Of a stretch of 26,578 nucleotides of DNA, positions 8,296-16,287 are shown piece after piece (position 1 is the first letter of the stretch; each line of letters begins with the position of its first letter). A model generated the notes under the pieces. It searched no databases, was not told the DNA's origin, and worked only from the letters and a program-made list of their open reading frames with translations. Source of the DNA: ARS1285 sp039796495. Its GTDB lineage: Archaea; Nanobdellota; Nanobdellia; Pacearchaeales; GW2011-AR1. The stretch is taken from positions 1 through 26,578 of the forward strand of contig JBDKJQ010000036.1 of assembly GCA_039796495.1 (NCBI GenBank), written 5' to 3'. The position numbers and the translations under genes are program-made.

Positions 8296-10677
8296 TCAAA
8301 CAAGAAGGAAAATAACAATTTTGTAGAGTGCCGAATAGCCGTAATCATCGAGCATCTTATGAATAGATTGCAGATTTCCATAACCCCCCCATCCAGATCC
8401 TCCACTTTGTACAACTCCTATAAGATATCTTCCTTTAAACAATCCACCACCGCTTTGCCCTCCCCAGGGATTTCCCGTCGCAGTTAATGAATCTGTTCCA
8501 GTTGTTTTGTCAACTCCGGTAACGCTGCAGGTGGTCTGTCTGAAATTATTTGTTCCTCCCGGACAACCAATCCTCACTACAGAGTCTCCTTTCTTAACAT
8601 AATCTATGGAAGGCGCAATTTTCACATACCCTCTTTTTTTGATTTCTTCAAGTTGCTGGACATTTGGACGCAGTTCAATCAATGCAAGATCCTTTGTTGA
8701 ATCGTAATCATATCCTCGCGAAGAATATGCAACAACAGTTCCAGCAATTCCCCTCCCTCCATATTCATCAGTTGAATACGCTTCATTTGTTAATGAGTTT
8801 AAATAAACTGTTCTTGAGCTGCCTTTTCCACTGACGCAGTGCGCGGCAGTTATCACATACGGTTTGTCATTAAGATATCCGACTAACGTTCCCGAACAGC
8901 TTGATAAATCAACACTTGCGCGCAACGGACTTCTTTTTAATTCTATTTCAGTTAATTTTGCTTCCAGACTTGCAACATTATTTTTTACATCATCAGATAA
9001 TGTTTTCTGTTCATTATCAACAAGCTCAGTATATAATTGCCGTGAACGAGGAGAAAGCTGATTAAATGAAACGCTATTAGAAACAAGTGTCCCTTTGCTT
9101 CCTTTGTAATATTCAAGCGGGCTTTTCAATTGTCCCGGCGGAACAAACACATACCCGTTTTCATTCGTGGAGAAAATATCAACAGGGAGTTGTTTCCCAT
9201 CAATAAGCAGTTCAGTCCTGAGTGCAACAGTTCCATCGCCATGCGTCACAGACCCAATCAATGCATTCGGATTGTAATAAAAATTTTTATTGTAACCGAA
9301 AAAACTTTTTTTATCCGGTCCGTAAAAACTATTCCCGCTTAACTGCAAAACAGAAATTTTCCCCTCATCTCCTTTTTTCAAAACAGCAAAACCGTCAATA
9401 CCTTGAAACGATAACGTCTTCTTTCCCGGCTCAAGTTCATTTTTTCCTGCAGCATTCAATCCAATGCCAAATCGATTGCCTGCAAGAATATTAATGACAG
9501 GACCTTGTCCTTTATCGGAGAGAGATGCAATCTGAGTATTGGTCACCATTAGTGAAGATCGTGTAAGTGAATTTGTTGCACTGGTGTCAAACACCAAATC
9601 AATCTCTCCGTTAGCAACAGGATTAAACACAGAAAAATCAACTTCATTTTTATCGTTTAAGAAAACTGCAACTTTGTCCGTAAAATAACTTCGCACTTTT
9701 CCATTTTCATACACATACATGATGCTTGTCTGTTTCGTATTATAACTCCCTGAAGAAACTTCCTGCAACGTTTGGAATTTCCCTCCCGGCGTCGCCAAAA
9801 ATCCAGCATCTTTTGTTTTGATTTCAAGAATGCCGCGCACTTCCTGCGGATTTTCCACAGTAGGAATAACCTGCGAGCCGGCAGCGACACTCATGATAAT
9901 TTTATCTTTTGCATATTCAACAAGAGAATTTTCTGTAAGCATGACGCGATAGCCTCGTAAAATATAATTCGCTCCTTGGGTGGTAAACGTAGTTCCTTCA
10001 AGAAGATTTCCTTCTTTGTCAGATATAAATTTAGAAATTTTTTCAGCAGTGCTCTTGATCTTAAACTCCTTGCCATGTATCTTGACAGCACCATCTTTTG
10101 TAAATTCAAAAATAAATGTGTCTTTTTCAATTCTAACTTTTGTTCCTTCCAGTAAAAAATATTTTTTCCCTTCAAGTTCAATCTCTTTATCTTCTCCGAA
10201 TGTAAAAGAGCTTCCCTCTTTGAGATTGCCGTTTTCATCAATGATTAATTTGGGAGGATTTGATTTTTCGTAGGAGATCTTAAAATCTTTTCCGTTTACC
10301 TTAATTGTTTTTTTTGATCCTTCTTCAACAACAGAGATATAATTTTTTAATGAAGATAACGTTGAACTGTCAACAGCCTCAAAGATAACATGTGTTTCAA
10401 CCGAAGGAGTTTGAATGAGTATCCCTTCTTTTGTTTTGATGTTGACATTTTTTGTCAGAAAATAATGAGGTTTACCCACCAGAGATATTTTTTGCACAAA
10501 TCCTTCCTGCGTGGGATCATTTTGGACAAAGATCCGATCTCCTATCTGTATCTGAGAAGCGTCTTTATTGATAGTCAAACCTTTCTCTATAAGTAATTTT
10601 TCTTCTTCAGGTGTTAGTCCTTGAATCAAAGATATGCTGATAATGACCAGCATGAGTGTTACTAAAATTTTCTTCAT
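8296..10677 (-). CDS. Exported trypsin-like serine protease on beta-rich stalk
   Basis: A 793-aa protein with signal peptide (residues 1-20, cut near IQG). Residues about 40-590 are a long beta-rich region; it includes two units about 73 residues apart (DENGNLKEGSSFTF from 147, DKEGNLLEGTTFTT from 220). The C-terminal 200 residues are a chymotrypsin/trypsin (S1-like) domain with the full triad: TAAHC (His 613), TKDLALIEL (Asp 663) and GQSGGG (Ser 742). The protein ends in a short hydrophobic stretch, KIVIFLLV, too short for a firm membrane-anchor call. The start overlaps the upstream pilin-like gene in ATGA. It should act outside the cell as an endopeptidase. A run of seven C on the plus strand (8384-8390) falls in the Gly codons near the C-terminus, but the frame is intact. 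Confidence 0.9.
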   Translation of the reverse strand: MKKILVTLMLVIISISLIQGLTPEEEKLLIEKGLTINKDASQIQIGDRIFVQNDPTQEGFVQKISLVGKPHYFLTKNVNIKTKEGILIQTPSVETHVIFEAVDSSTLSSLKNYISVVEEGSKKTIKVNGKDFKISYEKSNPPKLIIDENGNLKEGSSFTFGEDKEIELEGKKYFLLEGTKVRIEKDTFIFEFTKDGAVKIHGKEFKIKSTAEKISKFISDKEGNLLEGTTFTTQGANYILRGYRVMLTENSLVEYAKDKIIMSVAAGSQVIPTVENPQEVRGILEIKTKDAGFLATPGGKFQTLQEVSSGSYNTKQTSIMYVYENGKVRSYFTDKVAVFLNDKNEVDFSVFNPVANGEIDLVFDTSATNSLTRSSLMVTNTQIASLSDKGQGPVINILAGNRFGIGLNAAGKNELEPGKKTLSFQGIDGFAVLKKGDEGKISVLQLSGNSFYGPDKKSFFGYNKNFYYNPNALIGSVTHGDGTVALRTELLIDGKQLPVDIFSTNENGYVFVPPGQLKSPLEYYKGSKGTLVSNSVSFNQLSPRSRQLYTELVDNEQKTLSDDVKNNVASLEAKLTEIELKRSPLRASVDLSSCSGTLVGYLNDKPYVITAAHCVSGKGSSRTVYLNSLTNEAYSTDEYGGRGIAGTVVAYSSRGYDYDSTKDLALIELRPNVQQLEEIKKRGYVKIAPSIDYVKKGDSVVRIGCPGGTNNFRQTTCSVTGVDKTTGTDSLTATGNPWGGQSGGGLFKGRYLIGVVQSGGSGWGGYGNLQSIHKMLDDYGYSALYKIVIFLLV

Positions 10678-11420
10678 CCCATCTCCTCCAGCTTAATCGC
10701 AAAATAAAACTGATAATCCTCGTTCAGGATTTTCGATTGCTCATCTCTCACCACAAAAACCAGATTATTTTTTTCAGCAGTATCAAGAATCTGAAAATGC
10801 AATTGATAGTCTTCACTGATAGAATACAGGCACGTCGCACACACAGCATCAGTGCGTTTCATTTGTTCATCCATGAGCGCGGCAACAGCATCGTGAATCG
10901 CTCCAAGTCGTACAGGAATTTCACTTTCAAAAGAGCGAATAGAATAGCGGCTCTCTCCTTTTTGTATGGAGAGCGGATAATCGACAGTGAAAATAACCTG
11001 TTCATCTTCAATACTCGTCTTTGTTTCCACATTTTTTTCAGTAATAGTATATTCATCAAACTCATCAGGATCAATGCAGAAAGGAACCATAAAGTCCATG
11101 TACAATGACAGCTGTTCTTCAATTGTTTTCTTTGACGGCATATAATTTGTATTGTCATATAAATAATACGCAACACTCTCTTCTAACGCTGGTTGTGGTA
11201 CTTCAATATAACCGCCGGATCTTCCGATAGTATAGAGAGCTTCCTCCCCAACATCGTGAATACAATTACTGACTTGTTCATACAACGGCTGTATCTCAGG
11301 ATTAACTTTTTGTAAGGTAGGATTCAGTAAAAAATATCCAACAATAACGCCGACAATTATCAATCCAATAATAATATAGGCAGAGAGCTGCGCTTTTTTT
11401 CCAAATAATCCTTGTTTCAT
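10674..11420 (-). CDS. Pilin-like class III signal protein (B-type)
   Basis: A 248-aa protein from the ATG at 11420; a GTG at 11450 would add ten residues but lies inside the upstream gene. The N-terminus FGKKAQLSAYIIIG is a class III signal with expected cleavage A10/Q11 before a hydrophobic helix (about 12-30). It shares long stretches with the 6718-7467 product, including DYPLSIQKGES and a CxxC near the C-terminus (CATC), plus YPxxxxY-like and GG motifs. It begins 7 bases after the 729-aa gene stop and its own stop overlaps the protease start by 4 bases, which makes it the likely partner of that protease. It is probably processed by a prepilin-type peptidase and inserted in the membrane or a filament. 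Confidence 0.85.
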   Translation of the reverse strand: MKQGLFGKKAQLSAYIIIGLIIVGVIVGYFLLNPTLQKVNPEIQPLYEQVSNCIHDVGEEALYTIGRSGGYIEVPQPALEESVAYYLYDNTNYMPSKKTIEEQLSLYMDFMVPFCIDPDEFDEYTITEKNVETKTSIEDEQVIFTVDYPLSIQKGESRYSIRSFESEIPVRLGAIHDAVAALMDEQMKRTDAVCATCLYSISEDYQLHFQILDTAEKNNLVFVVRDEQSKILNEDYQFYFAIKLEEMG

Positions 11421-11427
11421 CGTAATC

Positions 11428-13617
11428 TTAAAAACTGAAGTCAAATCCACTGGTTTTCTCCGCGGTTTGCATCAGATAAGGCCGTACAATGATGGAACAG
11501 CTGTTTGGATTTGGCTGATTGTCATATTTGTCTTTGCATCTGATGTAGACGTTTTTGTTGACAACCCATTCAGCAGTATGGACTTTGAAATCGCTGCTGC
11601 TCATGTGTATTCCCGATTCGATTTCAAAATTGCAGTCTGTGTTGGAGTAACTGCATTCCGATAGTTCGTCGGTGATTATGGTAAGATCTCCTTCTTTGTA
11701 CGCGCGGATTACCATCGGTGCCTTTCGGTCAACTTCCACATTGAATTGTGTGGAACCGTACGCAGCATTTCCTCCGAGATCAATGCATTTAAAATAATAC
11801 ACATAATTTCCCTGCGGCAAGTCCTGTCGTTGCGTATGCGTTGATGAACGCGTATCAAGGAACAACACATACTCTTCATCTTTCGGAGGAGGAAGACCGT
11901 CTGGTGAATTGTAATAATAGCACAATGCCTCTCCATTCTTATATCCATTATCAGTTTTTATTTCAAGGAAAACAGGAAGAACGTCTGTTGCTCCTCGTAT
12001 AGTTGTGTTAGGACTAATCTGAAGAATATTCAAAGGTTGCGTGCCGATAACAGTGTACGGATAACTTTGCTTGTTTTCATTTCTATCTCCTTCAGCAGCC
12101 CATGGTTGGTCTTTGCATTTAAAATAATAATTATTTTCTTTTCGATCGTTGATGCCCGTTAATGTTGTCTTGCAAGTGTACACCTGTTGACTGTTCATCT
12201 CCCACAATTGAGTAGAACATTTCATGGCATTTTCCATGTTCTTGTAGTCACGATCTTCTCTGCTCCATTTGCATTCACTCGGCTCATTCACATAGACTTC
12301 TAATTCTATAGACGTCTGATTAAATTTAACAGGATTGTTCGTTGGAATATTGGTGTTGACAATTAAAGGAGGAGTTGTATCAGGGCCTTTCTCGACGCAA
12401 AAGCTCACCGAGTAGGCATCTTGATTAAAATTACCATTTGCATCTTGGCATCGGACAAACAGCATATACTCGCCATCATTTTTGAGTTGAGGTGCAACTG
12501 CATTGATAGCAGCAGGCCCCGGCAATGAAAGTTTTTCAGTATGGTTGTAACTAAACAAATTATCTCCTCCGACAAAGTATTGCATTTCTTCAAATCCTTT
12601 TGTCAGGTTATAATCGATTTTGCATTGGGAAGGTTCACCCAGGCCAGTTGAACTATCGCGGGTCGTAAATGTAAATTCTAACGGAAAAAATGCTTTGATA
12701 CATTCTTGATTATTTGGTTGTATAACAACGCCCGTAGCGGGAGGTCGAATAGAAGTATCCGGAGTAAAACTATGATCTTTGCTAACCTCAAGCATTTTTA
12801 TGAGTGGAGAATTGACGTCGTGCGGATTTTTCCAGATGCACTGTTGCTCTTCAGTTCCTGGATTAATAATATCACATGCCTGCCCTAAACTCTTGCACAT
12901 GTATTCAGAACAATGTTCATATTCATTGCATAACTGGCAATCTTCGCCACCGATTGGAGCTTCCCAGGGCAAACAATAAAACTCAACAACTTCTTCGCTT
13001 GATTTTGCATACGTCAATAAAAATATCGCAGTCGCAACTCCTAATCCGACAAGAATAGCGGGCGTCTCTCCAATAGCGTCTTCTAATAATCCTGCAACTG
13101 CACCGCCCACAGCGCCGGCAATCGCGCCCCACATTGCACCATCATCTCCGCCGGCATAACTCCCGATTGCTCCAAATAGTGTTGCACCAATACTTCCTTT
13201 CTGAATGACTGATTGCCAACTTATTCCTCCAAATACATCCGTAATATCAATGCCGCCTCCGCCACCACCACCTCCGCCTCCATCTCCTCCTGGATTATCC
13301 ACTCCCGGCGTTGGCGTCGGCTGTCCCGGTGTTGGTAATCCACTTCCACTTCCTGGAATGTCTGTGCCACCCGGCGTTATCTGTGTCGAACCTCCAGGCA
13401 ATGTCCCTGGATTTGGCGTCGTCGTTGTTCCACCACCACCCGGATTTGTGCCGCTAGAACTAGAACTTCCCGTCGGACAATTCGGTCCGGTACATTGCGC
13501 ACTGACAAAACTCAATGAAACATTCAGTGCAAAAAAAGCAACAAGGATGTTCATGATTAAGAATGTACCCGAGAGTTTTTTTCCGAATATTTTTTGTTGT
13601 ATGTTTTCTTTTTTCAT
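11428..13617 (-). CDS. Exported protein: Gly/Pro linker, glycine zipper, Ig-like repeats
   Basis: A 729-aa protein. It has a signal peptide (cut near A40), then a low-complexity Ser/Gly/Pro/Thr linker (43-122) ending in ten consecutive Gly. Next come a glycine-zipper-like hydrophobic segment (about 142-178) and a membrane helix (about 186-203). A Cys-rich module follows (FYCLPWEAPIGGEDC from 213) and then about three Ig-like repeats with conserved cysteines (VYVNEPSECKWS, FKCKDQPWA). From residue 213 onward it matches the C-terminal half of the 1172-aa protein domain by domain. It starts 7 bases after the 591-aa gene, which matches the N-terminal half of that same protein, so the two very likely form one complex. 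It is a surface-exposed binding or structural protein by inference, with no enzyme motif. Confidence 0.88.
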   Translation of the reverse strand: MKKENIQQKIFGKKLSGTFLIMNILVAFFALNVSLSFVSAQCTGPNCPTGSSSSSGTNPGGGGTTTTPNPGTLPGGSTQITPGGTDIPGSGSGLPTPGQPTPTPGVDNPGGDGGGGGGGGGGIDITDVFGGISWQSVIQKGSIGATLFGAIGSYAGGDDGAMWGAIAGAVGGAVAGLLEDAIGETPAILVGLGVATAIFLLTYAKSSEEVVEFYCLPWEAPIGGEDCQLCNEYEHCSEYMCKSLGQACDIINPGTEEQQCIWKNPHDVNSPLIKMLEVSKDHSFTPDTSIRPPATGVVIQPNNQECIKAFFPLEFTFTTRDSSTGLGEPSQCKIDYNLTKGFEEMQYFVGGDNLFSYNHTEKLSLPGPAAINAVAPQLKNDGEYMLFVRCQDANGNFNQDAYSVSFCVEKGPDTTPPLIVNTNIPTNNPVKFNQTSIELEVYVNEPSECKWSREDRDYKNMENAMKCSTQLWEMNSQQVYTCKTTLTGINDRKENNYYFKCKDQPWAAEGDRNENKQSYPYTVIGTQPLNILQISPNTTIRGATDVLPVFLEIKTDNGYKNGEALCYYYNSPDGLPPPKDEEYVLFLDTRSSTHTQRQDLPQGNYVYYFKCIDLGGNAAYGSTQFNVEVDRKAPMVIRAYKEGDLTIITDELSECSYSNTDCNFEIESGIHMSSSDFKVHTAEWVVNKNVYIRCKDKYDNQPNPNSCSIIVRPYLMQTAEKTSGFDFSF
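13250..13285 (-). repeat. Low-complexity poly-Gly tract
   Basis: A run of GGN-type codons encodes ten consecutive glycines after Gly-Asp in the 729-aa protein. It is a short imperfect microsatellite that could vary in length between strains and change linker flexibility. Confidence 0.6.
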
Positions 13618-13624
13618 TTTTCAC

Positions 13625-15400
13625 TTATTGATTGAACATTTTATTTTCATTGGTTGTTGAAGTTGTCGAAGAGGATGAGCCTGATGTTGAACTCGGAGAA
13701 CCTGTTGATGTTCCTGAACTACTCGATTCAATTGCGACTGATGTTGTTTCTGAACTTTCCTGAACATCTTCTAATACTCCGGTAACAATATTTTTTCGCG
13801 AGCCGTTTTGTTTCCACGCAATGCCATCATCAGTATATCGTCCTGCGATATTTGTCTTCGCACCACAATCTCCGAGCGAGACACACACTTTATTCATGCT
13901 GGTGACCCAGCTTGTTTCAAGTACATCACAATTTTCCTCGCATGTTTTTGTTCCAAAAATATCTGTATTGAAATTGACAACTTGTTTTGAATTTCCGAGG
14001 CTGCAGATTTGTTTTGCATTGCTGTCTTTCCAGAATTCAAGGCCCGGAGGATAATTTGGCAGGCAGATATGTCCTCCTGCTAATACTCCTTTATTTTGAT
14101 TTTCAGTGTCTGTGCTTGTTTCACTGCCTATTGCCGTCGAGCTGGCTGAGCCGCTGCCATCGTAATGAACACCGCTTGCCCATAGGCAATCTCGCCTGTC
14201 AGTATTCAGGCAGTCTTCTTCCTCTAATTGATCAATGCAGTCAGTCCAACGATTGACCCGGCACGCAGCCTCGATAAAATCAGAATTTTCATGAGCTTGT
14301 TCAATACATACTTCGTTTCTAAAATCAGCACACGGCTCAATGGTCTCTTCTCCCTGGATACAGACATGCCTGAAATATCGATTGCCGACAGGATCTTGTC
14401 CGCTTCCTCCCTCACCAATTGACTCACACCAGCTTTCTCCATTTTTGTAGCTCTTTCCGTTTTTTGTGTTATAACAATTTAAATCCTTGCAGATAAAATC
14501 TCCATATGCGGCATTTCCTTTTCCACACACACTTCCCTTCAGGTAATCACAATTGCCGCACGTTTTCGAGTTTATATTTCCATTGCCAGGGCCACAGGAA
14601 TCAGGTTTAGTGACAACTTTTTTCCAATAACTTGAGTCTTTGCTGTACACGCGGTTTCCGTCATAAATATTTGCAGCATTGCCACACGTATCTTTAAAAT
14701 ATACTTCATCTTTCCCGTCAACACAAATAGTTTCTTCCGTCGGTCCGCAGTTAGTGGCAAGTTCGTCCGCCGTGCACAAATAATCTTTGAAGAACTCTGC
14801 TTCTTGGGTGATATTCCCTGCTTTTGTGGAGTCAAGGCATTCTTGTCGCGTCATGAATTTGCATGTTCGCTCGCCGTCAATCTCAAAAACACATGCGCCT
14901 TTATCAGATGCCTGCGCAAGTAAAATGCACTGCACTTCATCAGTAACATCTTTTTTGAAATTAGTCTCCAGGCCATATATTCTCGACAATCGTTTGCATC
15001 GGGTTAACGTTACAAAACTTGCCTGATCGCCGATCATGCAGCATCCTAATTCACATTGCGGAATTTCTTCAGGCTCACCATCAATCCAGGTCCCTTCCGA
15101 AATCTCGCAGACTTTTTGCGGCGTATTGTCCATACACAATCCCTCATCAGTATCGACACAGACGCCTAATTTACAGAAGCTCGTCGCATCACATGACGTC
15201 GGTGTCTTTCGATAATTAAGATCACAATCACTTTCAATCGTATTCTGGCACCATGCGCCTGAGAGTGTTCGTTCACAGCAGACGTTAAACGTTGATTGTG
15301 AAAAAACCAGCATCGCAAAAACACTGATACAGCTCAGCAAAAAGAAGGTTACAACTAGTTTCTTCACAACATGGTTTTGGTTTATCATCTCTTTTTTCAT
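13625..15400 (-). CDS. Exported cysteine-rich surface protein, 591 aa
   Basis: Read from the ATG at 15400, one base after the stop of the preceding pilin-like gene; the frame extends to 15424 inside that gene. The N-terminus aligns with that of the 1172-aa paralog (KKEMI then a polar stretch and a membrane segment, about 13-33). About 40 cysteines are spread over residues 40-520, and many motifs match the paralog: VCCE, GCCMIGDQA, PCADFRNE, AACRVNRW, LPNYPPG, SLGDCGA. The C-terminus is a Ser/Thr-rich tail (about 550-585). The cysteine spacing implies disulfide-bonded outer-surface folding. With the 729-aa protein downstream it makes up the equivalent of the single 1172-aa protein. No catalytic motif is seen. 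Confidence 0.87.
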   Translation of the reverse strand: MKKEMINQNHVVKKLVVTFFLLSCISVFAMLVFSQSTFNVCCERTLSGAWCQNTIESDCDLNYRKTPTSCDATSFCKLGVCVDTDEGLCMDNTPQKVCEISEGTWIDGEPEEIPQCELGCCMIGDQASFVTLTRCKRLSRIYGLETNFKKDVTDEVQCILLAQASDKGACVFEIDGERTCKFMTRQECLDSTKAGNITQEAEFFKDYLCTADELATNCGPTEETICVDGKDEVYFKDTCGNAANIYDGNRVYSKDSSYWKKVVTKPDSCGPGNGNINSKTCGNCDYLKGSVCGKGNAAYGDFICKDLNCYNTKNGKSYKNGESWCESIGEGGSGQDPVGNRYFRHVCIQGEETIEPCADFRNEVCIEQAHENSDFIEAACRVNRWTDCIDQLEEEDCLNTDRRDCLWASGVHYDGSGSASSTAIGSETSTDTENQNKGVLAGGHICLPNYPPGLEFWKDSNAKQICSLGNSKQVVNFNTDIFGTKTCEENCDVLETSWVTSMNKVCVSLGDCGAKTNIAGRYTDDGIAWKQNGSRKNIVTGVLEDVQESSETTSVAIESSSSGTSTGSPSSTSGSSSSTTSTTNENKMFNQ

Positions 15401-15401
15401 C

Positions 15402-16247
15402 TTACGTAAACTTGTCAATTTCAATCCATCCCGGAGGAATAGGAATGCTTTTGACTGCGAACATAAATTTTTTATTACTCTCTCGGTCAGTTAAGATATA
15501 TACTTTTGTCTCATCACCTTCTTTTATTTTTTCCACTTTGATGTTTCTGTTTTTGTACATGAGCGACGTAGTATCCACGTCTCCAAACTTCGCTTCAGAG
15601 TTTATTATCTCGCTTGCAAGAATCACAAACTCGTACAGAGGAGAACCCATTTCGGTTTTAATAGTTTTATATGTTTCTCGATTATCATTCTTTATGATTG
15701 TTATGTCCACCTGTGCGCTTCCAATGACACTGTGAGGAGCAAGCTCGACCTGTACTGTCGCCTCTTTAAAAGTTATATCATTACCTTGTCGCTCAAGTGC
15801 AGTCTTTATTTCATCCAAGCATCCCGCAAGATGTGGCTGTACATACTGTGCAAGCGCTTCTTCAACAGAATGTTTCAGCAGGGGTTTTTGCATGACGCAG
15901 GTTTTAAAAGACTCATCAGTATAACACAAATACTCCAGTTTATTTCCTTCGTACAGATAATATAGTTCTGGTTCAATTACTCCTCCTTGCATCATGACTA
16001 TATCGCTTCCTTCTTCGAGCGACACCTGCATGCATTCTTCCAATTGTTCCACAGGAGACGTTCCCAAGAATAAATCCGCAATCGCAGTATTTCTAAAAAA
16101 CAGCAGAAACACTACAATGAGTATCAACAGCCCTAATATGATAAAAATCGTTACTTGCGAGCGTTTGGATTCAGGAAATCGTAATAAATTGATAACTGAA
16201 TACTGACGCGAGTTTCCTCTTTTCTCTCCCAAATTTTTTTCACCCAT
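15402..16247 (-). CDS. Pilin-like class III signal protein (A-type)
   Basis: A 281-aa protein. A 30-residue basic N-terminus precedes the class III signal KRSQVTIFIIL (expected cut S30/Q31) and a hydrophobic helix (about 32-50). It is homologous to the 19807-20592 product, sharing SQ(I/V)TIFII, a GG motif, YLCYT(D/S)E, PLL and several cysteines in matching positions. The N-terminal extension is longer than in the paralogs and no Shine-Dalgarno motif precedes the ATG. However, a TATA-like box about 30 bases upstream supports a near-leaderless start here. It opens cassette A2 and is followed, one base after its stop, by the Cys-rich 591-aa gene, its likely partner. Confidence 0.85.
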   Translation of the reverse strand: MGEKNLGEKRGNSRQYSVINLLRFPESKRSQVTIFIILGLLILIVVFLLFFRNTAIADLFLGTSPVEQLEECMQVSLEEGSDIVMMQGGVIEPELYYLYEGNKLEYLCYTDESFKTCVMQKPLLKHSVEEALAQYVQPHLAGCLDEIKTALERQGNDITFKEATVQVELAPHSVIGSAQVDITIIKNDNRETYKTIKTEMGSPLYEFVILASEIINSEAKFGDVDTTSLMYKNRNIKVEKIKEGDETKVYILTDRESNKKFMFAVKSIPIPPGWIEIDKFT

Positions 16248-16272
16248 TTTTATTTTTATTCAACGATAAATA

Positions 16273-16282
16273 TATTTATAAA
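16273..16282 (-). promoter_or_regulatory. Predicted TATA box of cassette A2
   Basis: The minus strand reads TTTATAAATA in the 40-base gap after the 1172-aa gene, centred about 30 bases before the ATG at 16247. It predicts a nearly leaderless transcript starting cassette A2. This is one of the clearest TATA-like sequences in the cluster. Confidence 0.55.
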
Positions 16283-16287
16283 TGTAA

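Noticed and set aside
10656..11108. Plus-strand reading frame of 150 aa opposite the pilin-like gene
   Set aside because: It lies antisense to a conserved pilin-like coding sequence, and its composition is that of a shadow frame.
13617..13630. Split between the 591-aa and 729-aa genes as a sequencing frameshift
   Set aside because: A clean stop, a 7-base gap and a new start with a full signal peptide, plus a long linker absent from the fused paralog, argue for real separate genes.
13205..13660. Plus-strand proline-rich reading frame of 151 aa
   Set aside because: It is the antisense of the Gly-rich linker of the 729-aa protein; the proline run mirrors Gly codons, and no start signals or family are seen.
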